64,000 nt of DNA from Microcebus murinus (lineage: Eukaryota > Chordata > Mammalia > Primates > Cheirogaleidae). The notes below the pieces were generated by a model, which saw nothing but the letters and a program-made list of their open reading frames with translations, did no database searches and was not told the DNA's origin. How positions within the stretch are numbered: the stretch's first letter is position 1; every line of letters begins with the position of its first letter. Positions 48,375 through 59,469 of this stretch are shown here, one piece after another. The position numbers and the translations under genes are program-made. The stretch is from positions 68,651,001 through 68,715,000 of the forward strand of contig NC_134112.1 of the NCBI RefSeq assembly GCF_040939455.1. Reading direction: 5' to 3'.

Positions 48375-48734
48375 ATTCTCAATTGTTTTTCCTTAAACCT
48401 AAAATATTGTGGAAGATATATTTACATGTAAGAGAGTGAGAAGCACATTCTAGAAAGGAGAAAAATTGCGAGAGTACTTAAAGTTACATTTGAATTTCAC
48501 TAACTCTTTTACCTTCTCAATCTAATTTCAGAATTCTTTTGTTGTATTTTAAAAATTGTAGAATGTTTGAAGAAGTTTTCTAGTTTATTATTTGTTTGAC
48601 TGAATTTCTAAAAATTGCCTGAAACTACTTATTTTGGTTTACCAACTAATTGCCAATGAATTAGCATGGCTTCCTTAAATCCCTAAATATATCTATAATA
48701 CACATTACCTTTAGATAGGCTTGCAACTCAGGTT

Positions 48735-48915
48735 ATAAACCAAATTCCTACTATTTGCCAGGCCTTGGACAATAAGATTTTTATCCAACTTTCTTCAAAA
48801 ATCCTCTTATGTTAGGCATTGTTTTATCCATTTTACATGTAAGTGAACAAAGTAATTATAGTTACATAAGGTCAACAACTTATAAAGTGTTAAATGTGAA
48901 ACCCCATCCTTTTGA
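48735..48915 (-). mobile_element. MIR fragment
   Basis: TACTATTTGCCAGGCCTTGG, CCATTTTACATGTAAGTGAA and CATAAGGTCAACAACTTATA lie in MIR complement order. Confidence 0.65.
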
Positions 48916-49113
48916 ACTTTCCCTTAAGCCAAATATCTGGCTTGACTAACTTTTCCTTCCTGACTTGACTGATTCTTTTGGCATGATGTACAATTTGACT
49001 CATTATTGTTTTATACTTGGGCTGCGCTTATTATAGAGGGGGGAAATCACCCTTAATTTCCCTTTTGGAAGACATGTTTCTCTACTTATCTTTTGGAAGA
49101 CTGATATATAAGA

Positions 49114-49130
49114 AAATTCTGTCTATTTTT
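49114..49130. repeat. Alu target-site duplication, left
   Basis: AAATTCTGTCTATTTTT, repeated exactly at 49518-49534. Confidence 0.92.
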
Positions 49131-49517
49131 GTTTTTTTTGTTTTTTTTTTTTTGAGACAGAGTCTCGCTTTCTTGCCTAGGCTAGAGTGAGTGCCGTGGC
49201 GTCACCCTAGCTCACAGCAACCTCAAACTCCTGGGCTCAAGCAATCCTACTGCCTCAGCCTCCCGAGTAGCTGGGACTACAGGCATGCGCCACCATGCCC
49301 AGCTGATTTTTATATTATATATATTAGTTGGCCAATTAATTTCTTTCTATTTTTATGGTAGAGACAGGGTCTCGCTCAGGCTGGTTTTGAACTCCTGACC
49401 TTGAGCAATCTGCCCGCCTCGGCCTCCCAGAGTGCTAGGATTACAGGCCTGAGCTACCGTGCCCGGCCTTCCTACTTCTCTTTGCCCTTGCTTCCTCTGT
49501 ACCAAATTCGCCCGGCC
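49131..49517 (-). mobile_element. Alu with a 5' extension
   Basis: A minus-strand full-length Alu (tail as a T run at left; head GTGCCCGGCC ending at 49468 on the plus strand). Another 49 bp (49469-49517) lies between the normal head and the target duplication. Read on the minus strand, that extra part begins GGCCGGGCG, which copies the first nine bases of an Alu, then continues with non-Alu sequence before the true GGCCGGGCAC start. The exact 17-bp duplication lies outside it, so the extra sequence was part of the inserted molecule or was put in afterwards. Confidence 0.92.
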
Positions 49518-49534
49518 AAATTCTGTCTATTTTT
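49518..49534. repeat. Alu target-site duplication, right
   Basis: Exact partner of 49114-49130. Confidence 0.92.
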
Positions 49535-49819
49535 AATCAAAAGGGATGCCATTTTATTTTACGTCAGTTTGTAGAGCACAAATTCAGAATTTGGAGGCAT
49601 TATAATATGACAATGTATTGCTTTACCTGGTATAAACAATATTCAATTCAATCTACACAAACCTTTTATTTTAGCATTAACATGGTAATTTGTTATAAGA
49701 CAACATTCTACTCTTTCTGTGATCCATCACTACATAGCAGCGAGAAAAGGCCAATACATGTTAAATGAGATTGAGGCACCCTTACATGGTCCATAAGATG
49801 CTATCTGGTCTGGACTAGG

Positions 49820-50013
49820 TTCATTGCCCTGATACCTGCCATGCTCCACAGCCTGCATTCGCCTCCTTGCAGTAGTTATTCAACAAGAGTCGGTTCTTTC
49901 CTTCCACAGATCCTCCACTCATGTGGTTCTCCTGGTTTTTCCATTCTTTCATTGCTAGTTCATTCTAATTATTCAGGCCTCTGCTCATGTTTGGAATGCT
50001 TCCTCACGGGCGC
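49820..50013 (+). mobile_element. L2 LINE, left of LTR insertion
   Basis: TGCCATGCTCCACAGCCTGC through AGGCCTCTGCTCATGTTTGG to AATGCTTCCTCACGGGC matches the plus-strand L2 3' region. It is interrupted by a MaLR LTR and resumes at 50375. Confidence 0.6.
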
Positions 50014-50374
50014 TGTTGTGAACTAGATGTTCATTCGTGTCCTTTCAAAATTCTTATGTTGGAGCCTTGATCCCTAGTATGATGGCATTTAGAGGTTAGG
50101 CCTTTGGGAGGTAATTAGGTTTAGGTGAGGTCATGAGGGTGGAACACCCTCATATACGTGACCAGAGAGATTGTATGTGTCCTCTCTCTCTGTTTGCCAT
50201 GTGAAGATACAGCAAAAAAGGCAGTCTTCGACAAACCAGGAAGAGAGTGCAGACCAAGAACACGACCATGCTGGCACCCTGATCATGGACTTTCAGCCTC
50301 CAGAACTGTGGGAAATAAATGTTTGTTGGTTAAGCCACCTGGTCTATGGTATTTGTTATAGCAGCCTGAGCTCA
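50014..50374 (+). mobile_element. MLT1-type MaLR solo LTR
   Basis: A plus-strand LTR starting TGTTGTGAACTAGATG, with GGCCTTTGGGAGGTAATTAG, GAGGTCATGAGGGTGGAA, TGCTGGCACCCTGATCATGG, GGGAAATAAATGTTTG and the end TTATAGCAGCCTGAGC. It splits an L2 fragment. The plus-strand frames of 67 and 90 codons are LTR-derived. Confidence 0.92.
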
Positions 50375-50625
50375 CCGTTTCTCAGTAGATTCTCTTATGT
50401 ATTCTCTAATCTCATGCTCCTTTATTTCCATACAAGCATTTAACACCCTTAATTATTTGTTTCCTTGTCATTATCAGGTTCCCCTCTAGACTGTAAGCTC
50501 TCTAAATGCACAGAATGTATCTGTTTTGTTGACTGTAACATACCCTGTACTTATCTTATTACTTGGTACATACAACCTTGTTTGTTAAATATTTATGGAA
50601 AAAAAGAATAGGCATTTAATACTTG
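50375..50625 (+). mobile_element. L2 LINE, right of LTR insertion
   Basis: Continuation of the L2 from 50013: TAGACTGTAAGCTCTCTAAA, TGTATCTGTTTTGTTGACTG and CTTGTTTGTTAAATATTTAT are the L2 3' end. Confidence 0.75.
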
Positions 50626-51480
50626 AACTCACTGTGAAGTCTTGTTACTTTTTTACTGATAGATAATGACTGTGCATTTTCTGGGATACATGTGGTATTT
50701 TGATACAATGTTTAGTATTAAATCATGTTTAATACTATTTTCATTTTTGGTGGTCCACTTACTACTGTATTACAGAAATCAAAGAAATACTAAGATATTG
50801 GATGTTCTGCTTTTGATTTATCTTTGTTTGTTGTTATCTTGTTGCTGTTTTCATGATATTAAGGTTTTAGTAGTTTTGTAGTTAATTGACAGCTCTTTTA
50901 AAGAAATATTAGACAGTACTCCTCCATCATTATATTGTAACAGTAACAAAAACATTCACACAAACATTCTCCTGTTTGTGTTTCACAATTTACATAGGTT
51001 AATTGGAAACTTAAAATACAAAGATAAATTTAACAGTGAATTTCAAAGCATAAATTTTAAAAAGATAACTCATTTCTAAAAAAAAAAAAATAGAAAAATC
51101 ATGAAGAAATACCTAGCTATAATAATTATTTATACCTCTCATAGGTTGCTGGAGATTTTTAATGTTGACAGAAATACCACAAATAATAGCTCAATTACAT
51201 ACACAAAATGGTTGAATTGGTGACTACTACTTTTATTATCATCAGATTATCAAAACTGCATTTGTTTAAATCATTAATGTGATCCATCATTTTTAAAAAA
51301 AAACAAACACCCATGCTAATTTATTGTTGGCTATTTTAAAACTATTCAAGACCCAGCCTACAATGACATACTAAGTAAGCACTCCATACATATTAAATAA
51401 ATTAGCAGTCATTAAATACATGTCACTAAGTAGAGTACTGAAGTGTACATATCCATTTTGTGACCTTTCCTAAACATTAC
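50626..51480. other. Unannotated AT-rich sequence
   Basis: No feature recognised; the 71-codon frame at 50666-50881 is leucine-rich but shows no context for a gene. Confidence 0.5.
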
Positions 51481-51504
51481 CTTCACCTGTAGTAGAGTGA
51501 TCAG

Positions 51505-51660
51505 GAGAAGGGGTTTTAGGTCATGCCTCCCAGCTTTGACACTTATATTGCCATTTAACCATCTCTTTCTATTATATGTGGATAATAATACTTATCTCAT
51601 TGGGAGTTACTGAGACTGCATGTGCTTTATACAGCATATAAGTATCCAGTTAGCCAGTTA
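51505..51660 (+). mobile_element. MIR fragment
   Basis: CCCAGCTTTGACACTTATAT, CATTTAACCATCTCTTTC, GTGGATAATAATACTTATCT and GGGAGTTACTGAG follow plus-strand MIR order. Confidence 0.7.
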
Positions 51661-51664
51661 TTGA

Positions 51665-54225
51665 AACTAATCTTCAGGCAGTCCAATAAACCAGATGGGC
51701 ATTTGTGATCTCTTCTAACTTTTTAATCAAATCACTCTAAACAGCTTTTTAAGAGCCCTATCTGGACAGCATCCTCGAGAAACTTGACATGCAAAATATG
51801 TGTTCAATAATAGCTAGTAAAATCCCAGATAACAAAATCTCTAATGATTATTAGTAAATAATAACAACAAGCCTCATTGGGAGTTATTGATAAATATTAA
51901 TTAATGCTTTGGTATTATCCCACTGCACTCTAATATGAAGCATTATCTTTTGTCCAATTACAGTGTATTTTTTATTATTATTATTTTACCTGCAGGGGTC
52001 ACTGGTGTCACAGGGCAATCTTCCTCTCTGGGTTTTGATGGGTAATTACCTGCTGGCAGGTAATGTATTATAGGAGTAAGATAATATATTCTTACGATTT
52101 ACTATTCAGTAAGGAATTCATTAACATGAAGATTATGACCTAGAATATACCCTTGGGAAACTTTCATGTTGATATGCTTTTATTTGGAAGGCGAGTCACT
52201 ATGTTTGCTAGAAGAAAATAGTTGACAGAAACTTCATTTTAACTTCTCACTGGTTGTAACTGTGGGGTTCAGTCAAATGACAATGAACCAAGAAAAAAAA
52301 TGAGTAATTTATTTAAAAAATTTTTTTAAAATGTATATCTTTTTAAAAATTTTCTTGAATGTCATAAGAGGTGTGATTGTCATAGGAAAAATGTATTATG
52401 TAAACCTAGTTAATGAAACTAACTTTATACATTTTATGAGATACACTAGTAAATTCTAAATAATAGCCTTTACTCTATTCAGGTTGTTAATATAGTAGAG
52501 GCTACAAGAGACCCTTTCTGTGAATTAATTAGGTAATAATAAGCCACAGTATTTTATAATCTAATACAAATTCAATATCTGCGTTTCTGTAGATAATTTT
52601 TGTATATAGTATTTTACCTAAGTGACAAATGTTGATTTTAAAATATGTTTTCTAATTGGTGAAAATGGCCAAATTACGTTTACTATTGAGTCTGATTCTT
52701 CTTTTTGAACATATTAAGATATGGTGGTTACAAGCAAATTGGACTAAATCTAATCCACTTCCTCTTCTAGGACAAAAATGATATCAGGCAGGAAGACACT
52801 TTACATGTATAAAGTTTCATGCAACTCTTGACTTGGGAGACTGTATCATCCACAGGCAATTACACCTCATCTGTGTTGGTCGGAGAACAGTTATGGGGAA
52901 TTCATTGCTGCTGTGTTTGCTTTTCATGGGGAAAGAAAATAAATGTGACCAAATGAAGAAAGGACATTTGGTAATTTTCTACTAAAGTTTAGATTGGCAA
53001 TACAATCAACTCAGAGAGTTTATTTTTAAGAATTGATTTTTTTTCTTAAAAGCCTGAATTAGCAATGAAATCATCCCAAACCTGTGAGATAATTGTATAA
53101 CCCTATGATTGTTAGGAGTGGACTCATTAAGTTTTTGCGAAATAAAGAGAGGATATTCAGAGTTCCTTGTTTTAATTCCTTAGAAATTTCCTTATAACCT
53201 TTCTCTGTTTCACAATGAAAGGCAAACACTATCTTGAAGTTTAAATGCAAGTGAATTAATTCTGAAAAAATGTATTTGTACTATAATTGCAAGTGTTTGA
53301 CAGAAATTGGAAAGTGGCTCTTAAAGAAACTCCCACTAGAAGAATCATATAAGGCAATACATGCAACATAATTAGTTTTAAGATTTATTTCTAGTGGTTT
53401 CTCAGACCAACAGGACTTCGTTCACTGTAGCATCTTAAAGTATCTAGGGGACAGTCAGACTTCAAATATCAAGAGATATATGTTTAACTATAGCCCAAAG
53501 AACAATGTAAGAATATGATGTGAAAGTCGCAATGAAAGTTCTCAAGTGGAAGCTATTTAGCTTAAGATCAGATTTCTTTATTTGGAATACATATTAAAAC
53601 TTCCATAATTTATATCTTTGTATAATTGTATCTTACTCTATGTATTCAAATATTTCTATGAGGTAAAATTATATCCTTTTCTACTTTTTTCAGTGGTATG
53701 TGTTCTGGTTTTGAAGGTAAGACACAAAAATACACACAATAAAAGTTAATTTCTTTTTGTAGTTTACTTAAGAAGTGATGGTAAAACATCATCATTTTAT
53801 TTTTTTATGTCAAATTTGTTCTAAAAACTGTATCTGGCAAATTATTCAACCCACTGTAAAAGGACCATTAAAAAAAGCTAGAACTTCATATTGTCATTAA
53901 TCAATTAAATAAGTATTATTTGGGTCTATATTATACACTAGTCTCTGTTTAGATATAAAAGCATATTAAGTGGTTTTCTCTTAGTTAACTACAGTTTGAG
54001 AAGAAATGCAAATAAGATAAAAACAATGATCAATAATATAGTATTATGTGTCAAATAAATGGAAACATTAAATAAAAGTAAGAATTTACTAAGAGAGGGA
54101 AGATATTTATATCTGTGAAGCACCATCATGATTTGTTCAGTTATATAAAACAAGTCAATGATCTAGTATGCTGTTAAAATTGTGAAGGTGAAACTGAAAA
54201 GTAACCTAGCCTGATCTGGTTTTCA
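51665..54225. other. AT-rich non-coding sequence with one E-box cluster
   Basis: No named repeat or gene. 51830-52080 holds several TAAT motifs and CAGGTA-type E-boxes, and a perfect hairpin at 52045-52064. There is no open frame above 60 codons over 2.5 kb. This long repeat-free stretch could be under selection, which only an alignment could show. Confidence 0.45.
52045..52064. promoter_or_regulatory. Palindromic E-box pair (candidate site)
   Basis: ATTACCTG, then CTGG, then CAGGTAAT: perfect 8-base arms. CAGGTA is the core bound by ZEB/SNAI-type zinc-finger repressors. A further TACCTGCAGG lies about 60 bp upstream. Function is inference only. Confidence 0.3.
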
Positions 54226-54234
54226 TGCCTGTAG

Positions 54235-54620
54235 TATCCACCTGCCCTCTCTTCCTCCACTCTATGTCCTGCTACCACAATGGTCTTCCAAAAATGCCTT
54301 TGATCTGGCACTAACTTGTTTAAAGACTTCTCCAAGACTCCAAGACTTCTCCAAGACTCCAGCCTTTTTTCTCACTAGCCTCCCCACTTCCCATGCAAAC
54401 TAAACACAAGCCAAGTTATTCTTCAAACATATGTCGAGCATTTTTTAAAACAACATGCCTTAGTGCACATTCTTTTACCTCGTAATGTCCTCCCCCTTAT
54501 ATCGTCTACTGCAAACTTCTATATCTTATGTTCAAAAAACACCTTTGTGATCTTCCTTGATCCCTTGCAGTTGGAATGAAACTCCCCTATGCTTATCCCA
54601 TTATATCTCTGGGGTATGTC
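54235..54620 (+). mobile_element. L2 LINE, left of MER2 insertion
   Basis: CACCTGCCCTCTCTTCCTCC through ACTCCAGCCTTTTTTCTCAC, CTTTTACCTCGTAATGTCCT and CACCTTTGTGATCTTCCTTG match plus-strand L2. A 19-base local duplication (GACTTCTCCAAGACTCCAA) lies near 54327-54360. Confidence 0.7.
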
Positions 54621-54961
54621 CAACCATTCCCTTCGTATCCCTGGGGTATTGGTTCTAGGAATCAATGAAAGTACAAAATGTGCAGATGCTCAAGTCTCTT
54701 GTATGAAATGACATAATACTTCCTTATAACCTGTACATGTCCTCCTGCATGCTTTAAATCATCTCTAGATTACTTATAATACCTAATACAATGTAAATGC
54801 TGTGTAAATATTTTTTATACTACATTGTTTAGGGAATAATGGCAAGAAAAAATCTATACATGTTCAGTACAGGCACAACCATACATGTTTCTCCCAAATA
54901 TTTCTTATTGTAGTTGGTTGAATCCACAAATGTGGAACCCACAAATATTGAGGACCAACTA
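54621..54961 (+). mobile_element. MER2-type Tigger element
   Basis: A non-autonomous TcMar-Tigger element of about 340 bp. Landmarks in order: CTGGGGTATTGGTTCTAGG, GCAGATGCTCAAGTCTCTTG, TCATCTCTAGATTACTTATA, ATGTAAATGCTGTGTAAATA, TTGTTTAGGGAATAATGGCA, ATGTTCAGTACAGGCACAAC, and AGTTGGTTGAATCCACAAAT at the right, ending next to a TA. It interrupts an L2. Confidence 0.92.
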
Positions 54962-55075
54962 TATTAAATTATTCCATAAGGCTAAAAAATTATTGAGGAC
55001 TGAGACCTACTTATCATATTTGTATCATCTGACATCTATTGAATAACTTATCCATAGCCACAGAGAAGTAGCTTA
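54962..55075 (+). mobile_element. L2 LINE, right of MER2 insertion
   Basis: TATTGAGGACTGAGACCTAC through CATCTATTGAATAACTT is the L2 3' end split by the Tigger element. Confidence 0.5.
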
Positions 55076-55194
55076 TTAATAATAATCAACATAATTAAAA
55101 TAGTTAACATTTATTAGTCACTTACCCTATTTCAGACACTGATCTAAGTACGGTAGATGAAATCAGGATTTGAAACCAGCAGTCAGTTCCAGGG

Positions 55195-55415
55195 TCCTTG
55201 TTTCAGCCATGTGGGCTCTAGAGTCAGCTGTTTTAGACTGAATCTTGATTTTACCACTTAATATCTTAGTGATCTCTCTATGCCTCAGGGCTTCATCTAT
55301 AAATGAAAATATTAATAGTATGGAACTCATAGGTTTTTAAGTAGATTAATTGAGATAATTCATGTTAAATACTTAAAGTAGTGCCTAGCACATAGCAGTG
55401 CAGATTAGAAGTTAA
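55195..55415 (+). mobile_element. MIR SINE
   Basis: CTTGATTTTACCACTTAATA, GTGATCTCTCTATGCCTCAG, TCATCTATAAATGAAAATAT, AATTGAGATAATTCATGTTA and GTGCCTAGCACATAGCAGTG in plus-strand MIR order. Confidence 0.85.
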
Positions 55416-55454
55416 CTCTATTTACTATAGTTTGTTCTAAGTATTTGTTGAGTT

Positions 55455-55625
55455 AATTAATTCAACCCTCTTGGGTAAAACACTTCTTACTCTCCTACCT
55501 CCTGTCAAAATCCTATTCTAGTTTTAAGGACCTGCCTATAAGCCAGCTCTTTTGTGAAATCATTCTCAGCGCCAACAGGATTATCCTTTTGCAGTGCTGT
55601 ACACTTCTAACCTTACATAGCAGCT
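55455..55625 (+). mobile_element. L2 fragment
   Basis: GTTTTAAGGACCTGCCTATA and GAAATCATTCTCAGCGCCAA are L2-like; short and diverged. Confidence 0.45.
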
Positions 55626-55629
55626 AACT

Positions 55630-58600
55630 AGGAGATATATTAGCTGTAGGAAATGACCACAGTCAGCCATAGTCAGCTGTAATGTGAGAAATAGTTACAA
55701 AGACTTATGAACTTTTTCTCATAATAATATTAAAAGACAATTATCTAACTTTTTGTGTTTTGGATTCTATTTTTTCACTGACTTGCCTACACATGTAAAA
55801 AAAATATTCCTGTAGTAGGCAGGATACTTTGAAAAAACAAAATGAGACTACACAAAACAAAAACTGTATTCGGTCACACCTACAGAAAAATTCTAATTTG
55901 TAAATTGGAAGGAAAAAAAAAGTCTCTCAAGGTCTCTAGGTAGTGTTAACATATCAAAGATTAAGTGTTTACTCAATATGCTAGTAAAATCCCAATTTAA
56001 TTCAATCTTTTCCCACACAGGAATTGTTTTGGTATCTGAGGAACCATACTCAATTTTCTAGGTTGTATTAAAGCATGTTTTTAAAGAGGTAATCCATAAA
56101 GACGTATTTTCCTATAATGAAAAGTAAATATATACCAGGCATTTTCCCTGAATAAGATCAAAAGGATTTTACAACAATTGTCAGGACTTGATAGCTTGTT
56201 AGGTCAGTCCTACTCCATGATGTTGCTCAGGGGATTGACACAAATAACCAGAGAATAGGTTGCCCTGAGATATTTTGGTGTTGTATTTTGGTCATGCCTT
56301 TTGAAACTGAAATGTAACAAAAATGTAATTCAATCATTGTATAACGTACATTCTATCAATAAAATAATTTTTCAGCCTGTTTCTTTAGTGGCAATAGGCA
56401 CTATATTATTAGGTATTATTTCATAGTTTAGTGATTTTATAATTTAGTGGGAAAAAAGCACTAATCTGCTTTGACTGAATCCTAAATTTTAGTGATATAT
56501 TTGTTTTTAAGTGTCTGAGACCATCTTAAGGTCACACTAAGATACTCATGTAGCAAAGTTTAGGAATAGTGGAAGTTGGGATGAAAAATGGGAAATGAAA
56601 AAGCCTAGAAATCCAAAAACTGGGAGTTCTCCCTCAGATTTCTAAATGGAATCACATGTCCTTATACAGGCAACCATCACTTTCACTGCTACAGTGTGAG
56701 GTATATTTAAAAAATAATACCAACTACTTCAAATACCTATATCTGTATTTTATGGCAAACAAGGTGTCTTTCATTTCACCATTCATTTGAACATATACTA
56801 TTTAAGCCCTGGGAAGCCCTTGGATTACAATGAAATAAGTATTTTATCAATTGTCCAGGAACTTTTAATAATGGATCATTTCCTTTTCTTTCAAACATAA
56901 TGACTTTCAAACATAAGTTCTATTTATTTTGAATTTCATATAAGAATGTGAGGTAGCGTAATTTATGAACGCATCAGAAATATGTGAAAAATTAATTTCA
57001 CACAGCATCTTTGGTTCAATTCTAAATTCTTATTCATTTTAAGATACACTTAGTACCTGTTAAGAGACTAAGAGGAAACTTATACTTTTGAAAATTGGCA
57101 TTGATCAAGTAGACCATATAAAAAAAAACTTTTTTTGGAATAAATTGGACTGTGAGATAACCCTAAATACTAATGTTGACATGGAGGCAGGTAGCATACA
57201 TAATATCACCCATCTCCTTCTAACACCCATTGTAGCTAATATGGCAGGGCTGAATTTTTCTCCCCCACTAATCTCCCACGCCTGCCATTTCTTAGGACAT
57301 GATACATACAATACTGAGATAACTAAAAACAACATTTGATAATGTGACTCAAGGCTGTTCACAATTTGAAAACAAGAACTGGAGTGGGGTTTCCCTTCTC
57401 ATGAAAAAGGACCACACATTGATGAAAACCTACAATGCAACTTTAACAAGCTCTAGGCCTATGGAGAATGCAGATATAGTCTTCCTACTATGAGCAGTAC
57501 AAAACCAATCAACTGACTTTGCCACTCACAGAATCTGCAGCAGTTCTATGATCCCCATGGCTCAGAAGCCTCCAATTCCATGACATGGTCTGGTCCTGTA
57601 TGTGGTTCTGCATATTTACTGGGATCGTTCGTGGAACTTTCAAAGGTAGAAACTCAGGTCCTTCAATCCCAGAATAGCTTTTCAACTATTTATTTGATAT
57701 TTTATTCCATTTATGACATTTGCTTGTCTTTGCTGAACTACTTGGATGTTCTCTTTTGATGCTGATCCTGTAATTTATCTTTTCTTTATTTCTGTTTCTT
57801 TGTCATTTTGTTATAATTTGGAAGAAATTTCCTCAATTTTCTATTTCAACCCTTTCTAATTATTTATTTCCACAATTATTTGTTTTTTTCATTGTCTAGT
57901 CTTATCAGTAGCCCCTGTTTTATTGTGTGTATGTGTCTGCAATATTTTCTTTATCTCTTTGAGGATACAAATTATGTTGTTTGGAATTATTTTCTGTTCC
58001 CTAATTTGTCTCTTATATTTGAGTTCATTTAGTCTATTTGTTTCTTTTGGTTTCTTCCTTTATGTTAAAGACTTTCTTCAAATAACTGTGAGAATTGGCT
58101 TTCTAATAATATTTAGGGGTATAATGAAGTACTAAAAAACTAACTGGAGGTATGCACGTTTGTATGCATGGATACGTATATGTGTCATTTGTCGGAGTTC
58201 CCTATGTACCTGTTTCTTGGTGAGAGGCAAGGAGACTTGTTGACTGATGGATCTCAGAATAGAATGATCTAAGAGCTATTTCATAATGAGCCTTCAAATA
58301 ATAGACCTCCAAATTTTACTGTCCCTAAGGGCTATTTTTCCCTCTGTGTTGGTAGGTTGGTCAATTTACTCAGAAAATAAACCTCTGGTCCTGCCAAGGT
58401 GGGGGAAGCACAGTTGACTAGCTATGTAAGAAAAGCAAGGGAATCTAGGAATCTAAATGTATCTCACACAATTTTTCAACCATTCTTTGTGTTTTCAGCT
58501 CTAACTGCATTGCCATTAAGTGCCTCTGATTTCTCAATATTTCTGGTGTTATTTGGTGCAGTTCGGTTGATTCTGAGCTTCTGCCAACGCCAAGATAAAT

Positions 58601-59170
58601 TTCAACCTTTTTTGTCTTTTGAGTAAATTATCACTCATCAATATGTGTTAGAGCTTCCAAAAATGTGTTGCTACAGTGTCTTTCTCCAGTCTTTTTATTG
58701 TTATAGCTCTTCACATTATTTTATTATTTTAATCTCCTTTTTATGAGGTTTTAGGAAGGAGAAAAGTTAGCAATAATTTTGACTCTACCAAGTTTATCCA
58801 GTTAAAGAGAAAAATCTTAAAAGCTTCCTTTTCACAAAAAAATCTCTGAAAGTGTGATAAGCGGATGCACTTCCATAGGAAAAAGAGGGAACCTAGACAG
58901 ATGACATAAGATATAAGAAAAAAGAATGAACGCTAAACTGGATGAAATGTCTATACATTTAATAATTAATTTTAAATATAATGACTATATTTTTGGCAAA
59001 ATGTTTTTTTAAAACTCTAGAAAATAGTAACAATATTAGATAATCAAAACACGCTTTGGTTCCAGTTGTTTTTCTTTAACAGAACAGAAAACATAAATGA
59101 CTTTGTTTTAAAATATCATTAAGTATAAATTTTAAAAATTAAGAGTGACTACTAACAGAATTAAAACACA
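55630..59170. other. Unannotated non-coding sequence
   Basis: No gene or repeat that I can name. 57080-57690 is GC-richer and more complex than its surroundings; it has open frames of 83 and 85 codons on opposite strands (57088-57339 and 57105-57362) that shadow each other and show no motif. 57700-58140 is T-rich. Confidence 0.45.
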
Positions 59171-59174
59171 TACA

Positions 59175-59404
59175 CAGATTGAGTATTCCTTATCCAAAAT
59201 GCTTGGGGACCAGAAGTGTTTAAGATTTTGTATTTTTTTCAAATTTTGTAATATTTCCATTATACTTGCAGATTCAGCATCCCTAATTAAAAATCTGAAA
59301 TCTGAAATGCTGCAATGAGCCTTTGCTTTCAGCATCATGTCAGCTCTTAAAAAGTTTCAAATTTTGGAGGAATTTGGATTTTTGGTGCAGGGCTATTCAA
59401 TCTG
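59175..59404 (+). mobile_element. Tigger/pogo-type short element
   Basis: The left end CAGATTGAGTATTCCTTATC and right end TATTCAATCTG form terminal inverted repeats, with TA next to the right end. Inner blocks ATGCTTGGGGACCAGAAGTG, TTTCAGCATCATGTCAGCTC and AAATTTTGGAGGAATTTGG fit the primate Tigger group with these ends. It is non-autonomous and internally shortened. A 68-codon minus-strand frame over it is spurious. Confidence 0.85.
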
Positions 59405-59469
59405 TATCACTTCTAAAGTAGCAGAGATAATAAAGGAAGTTTCTAAAAGTTTTCAGTCTTCAAAGTACA

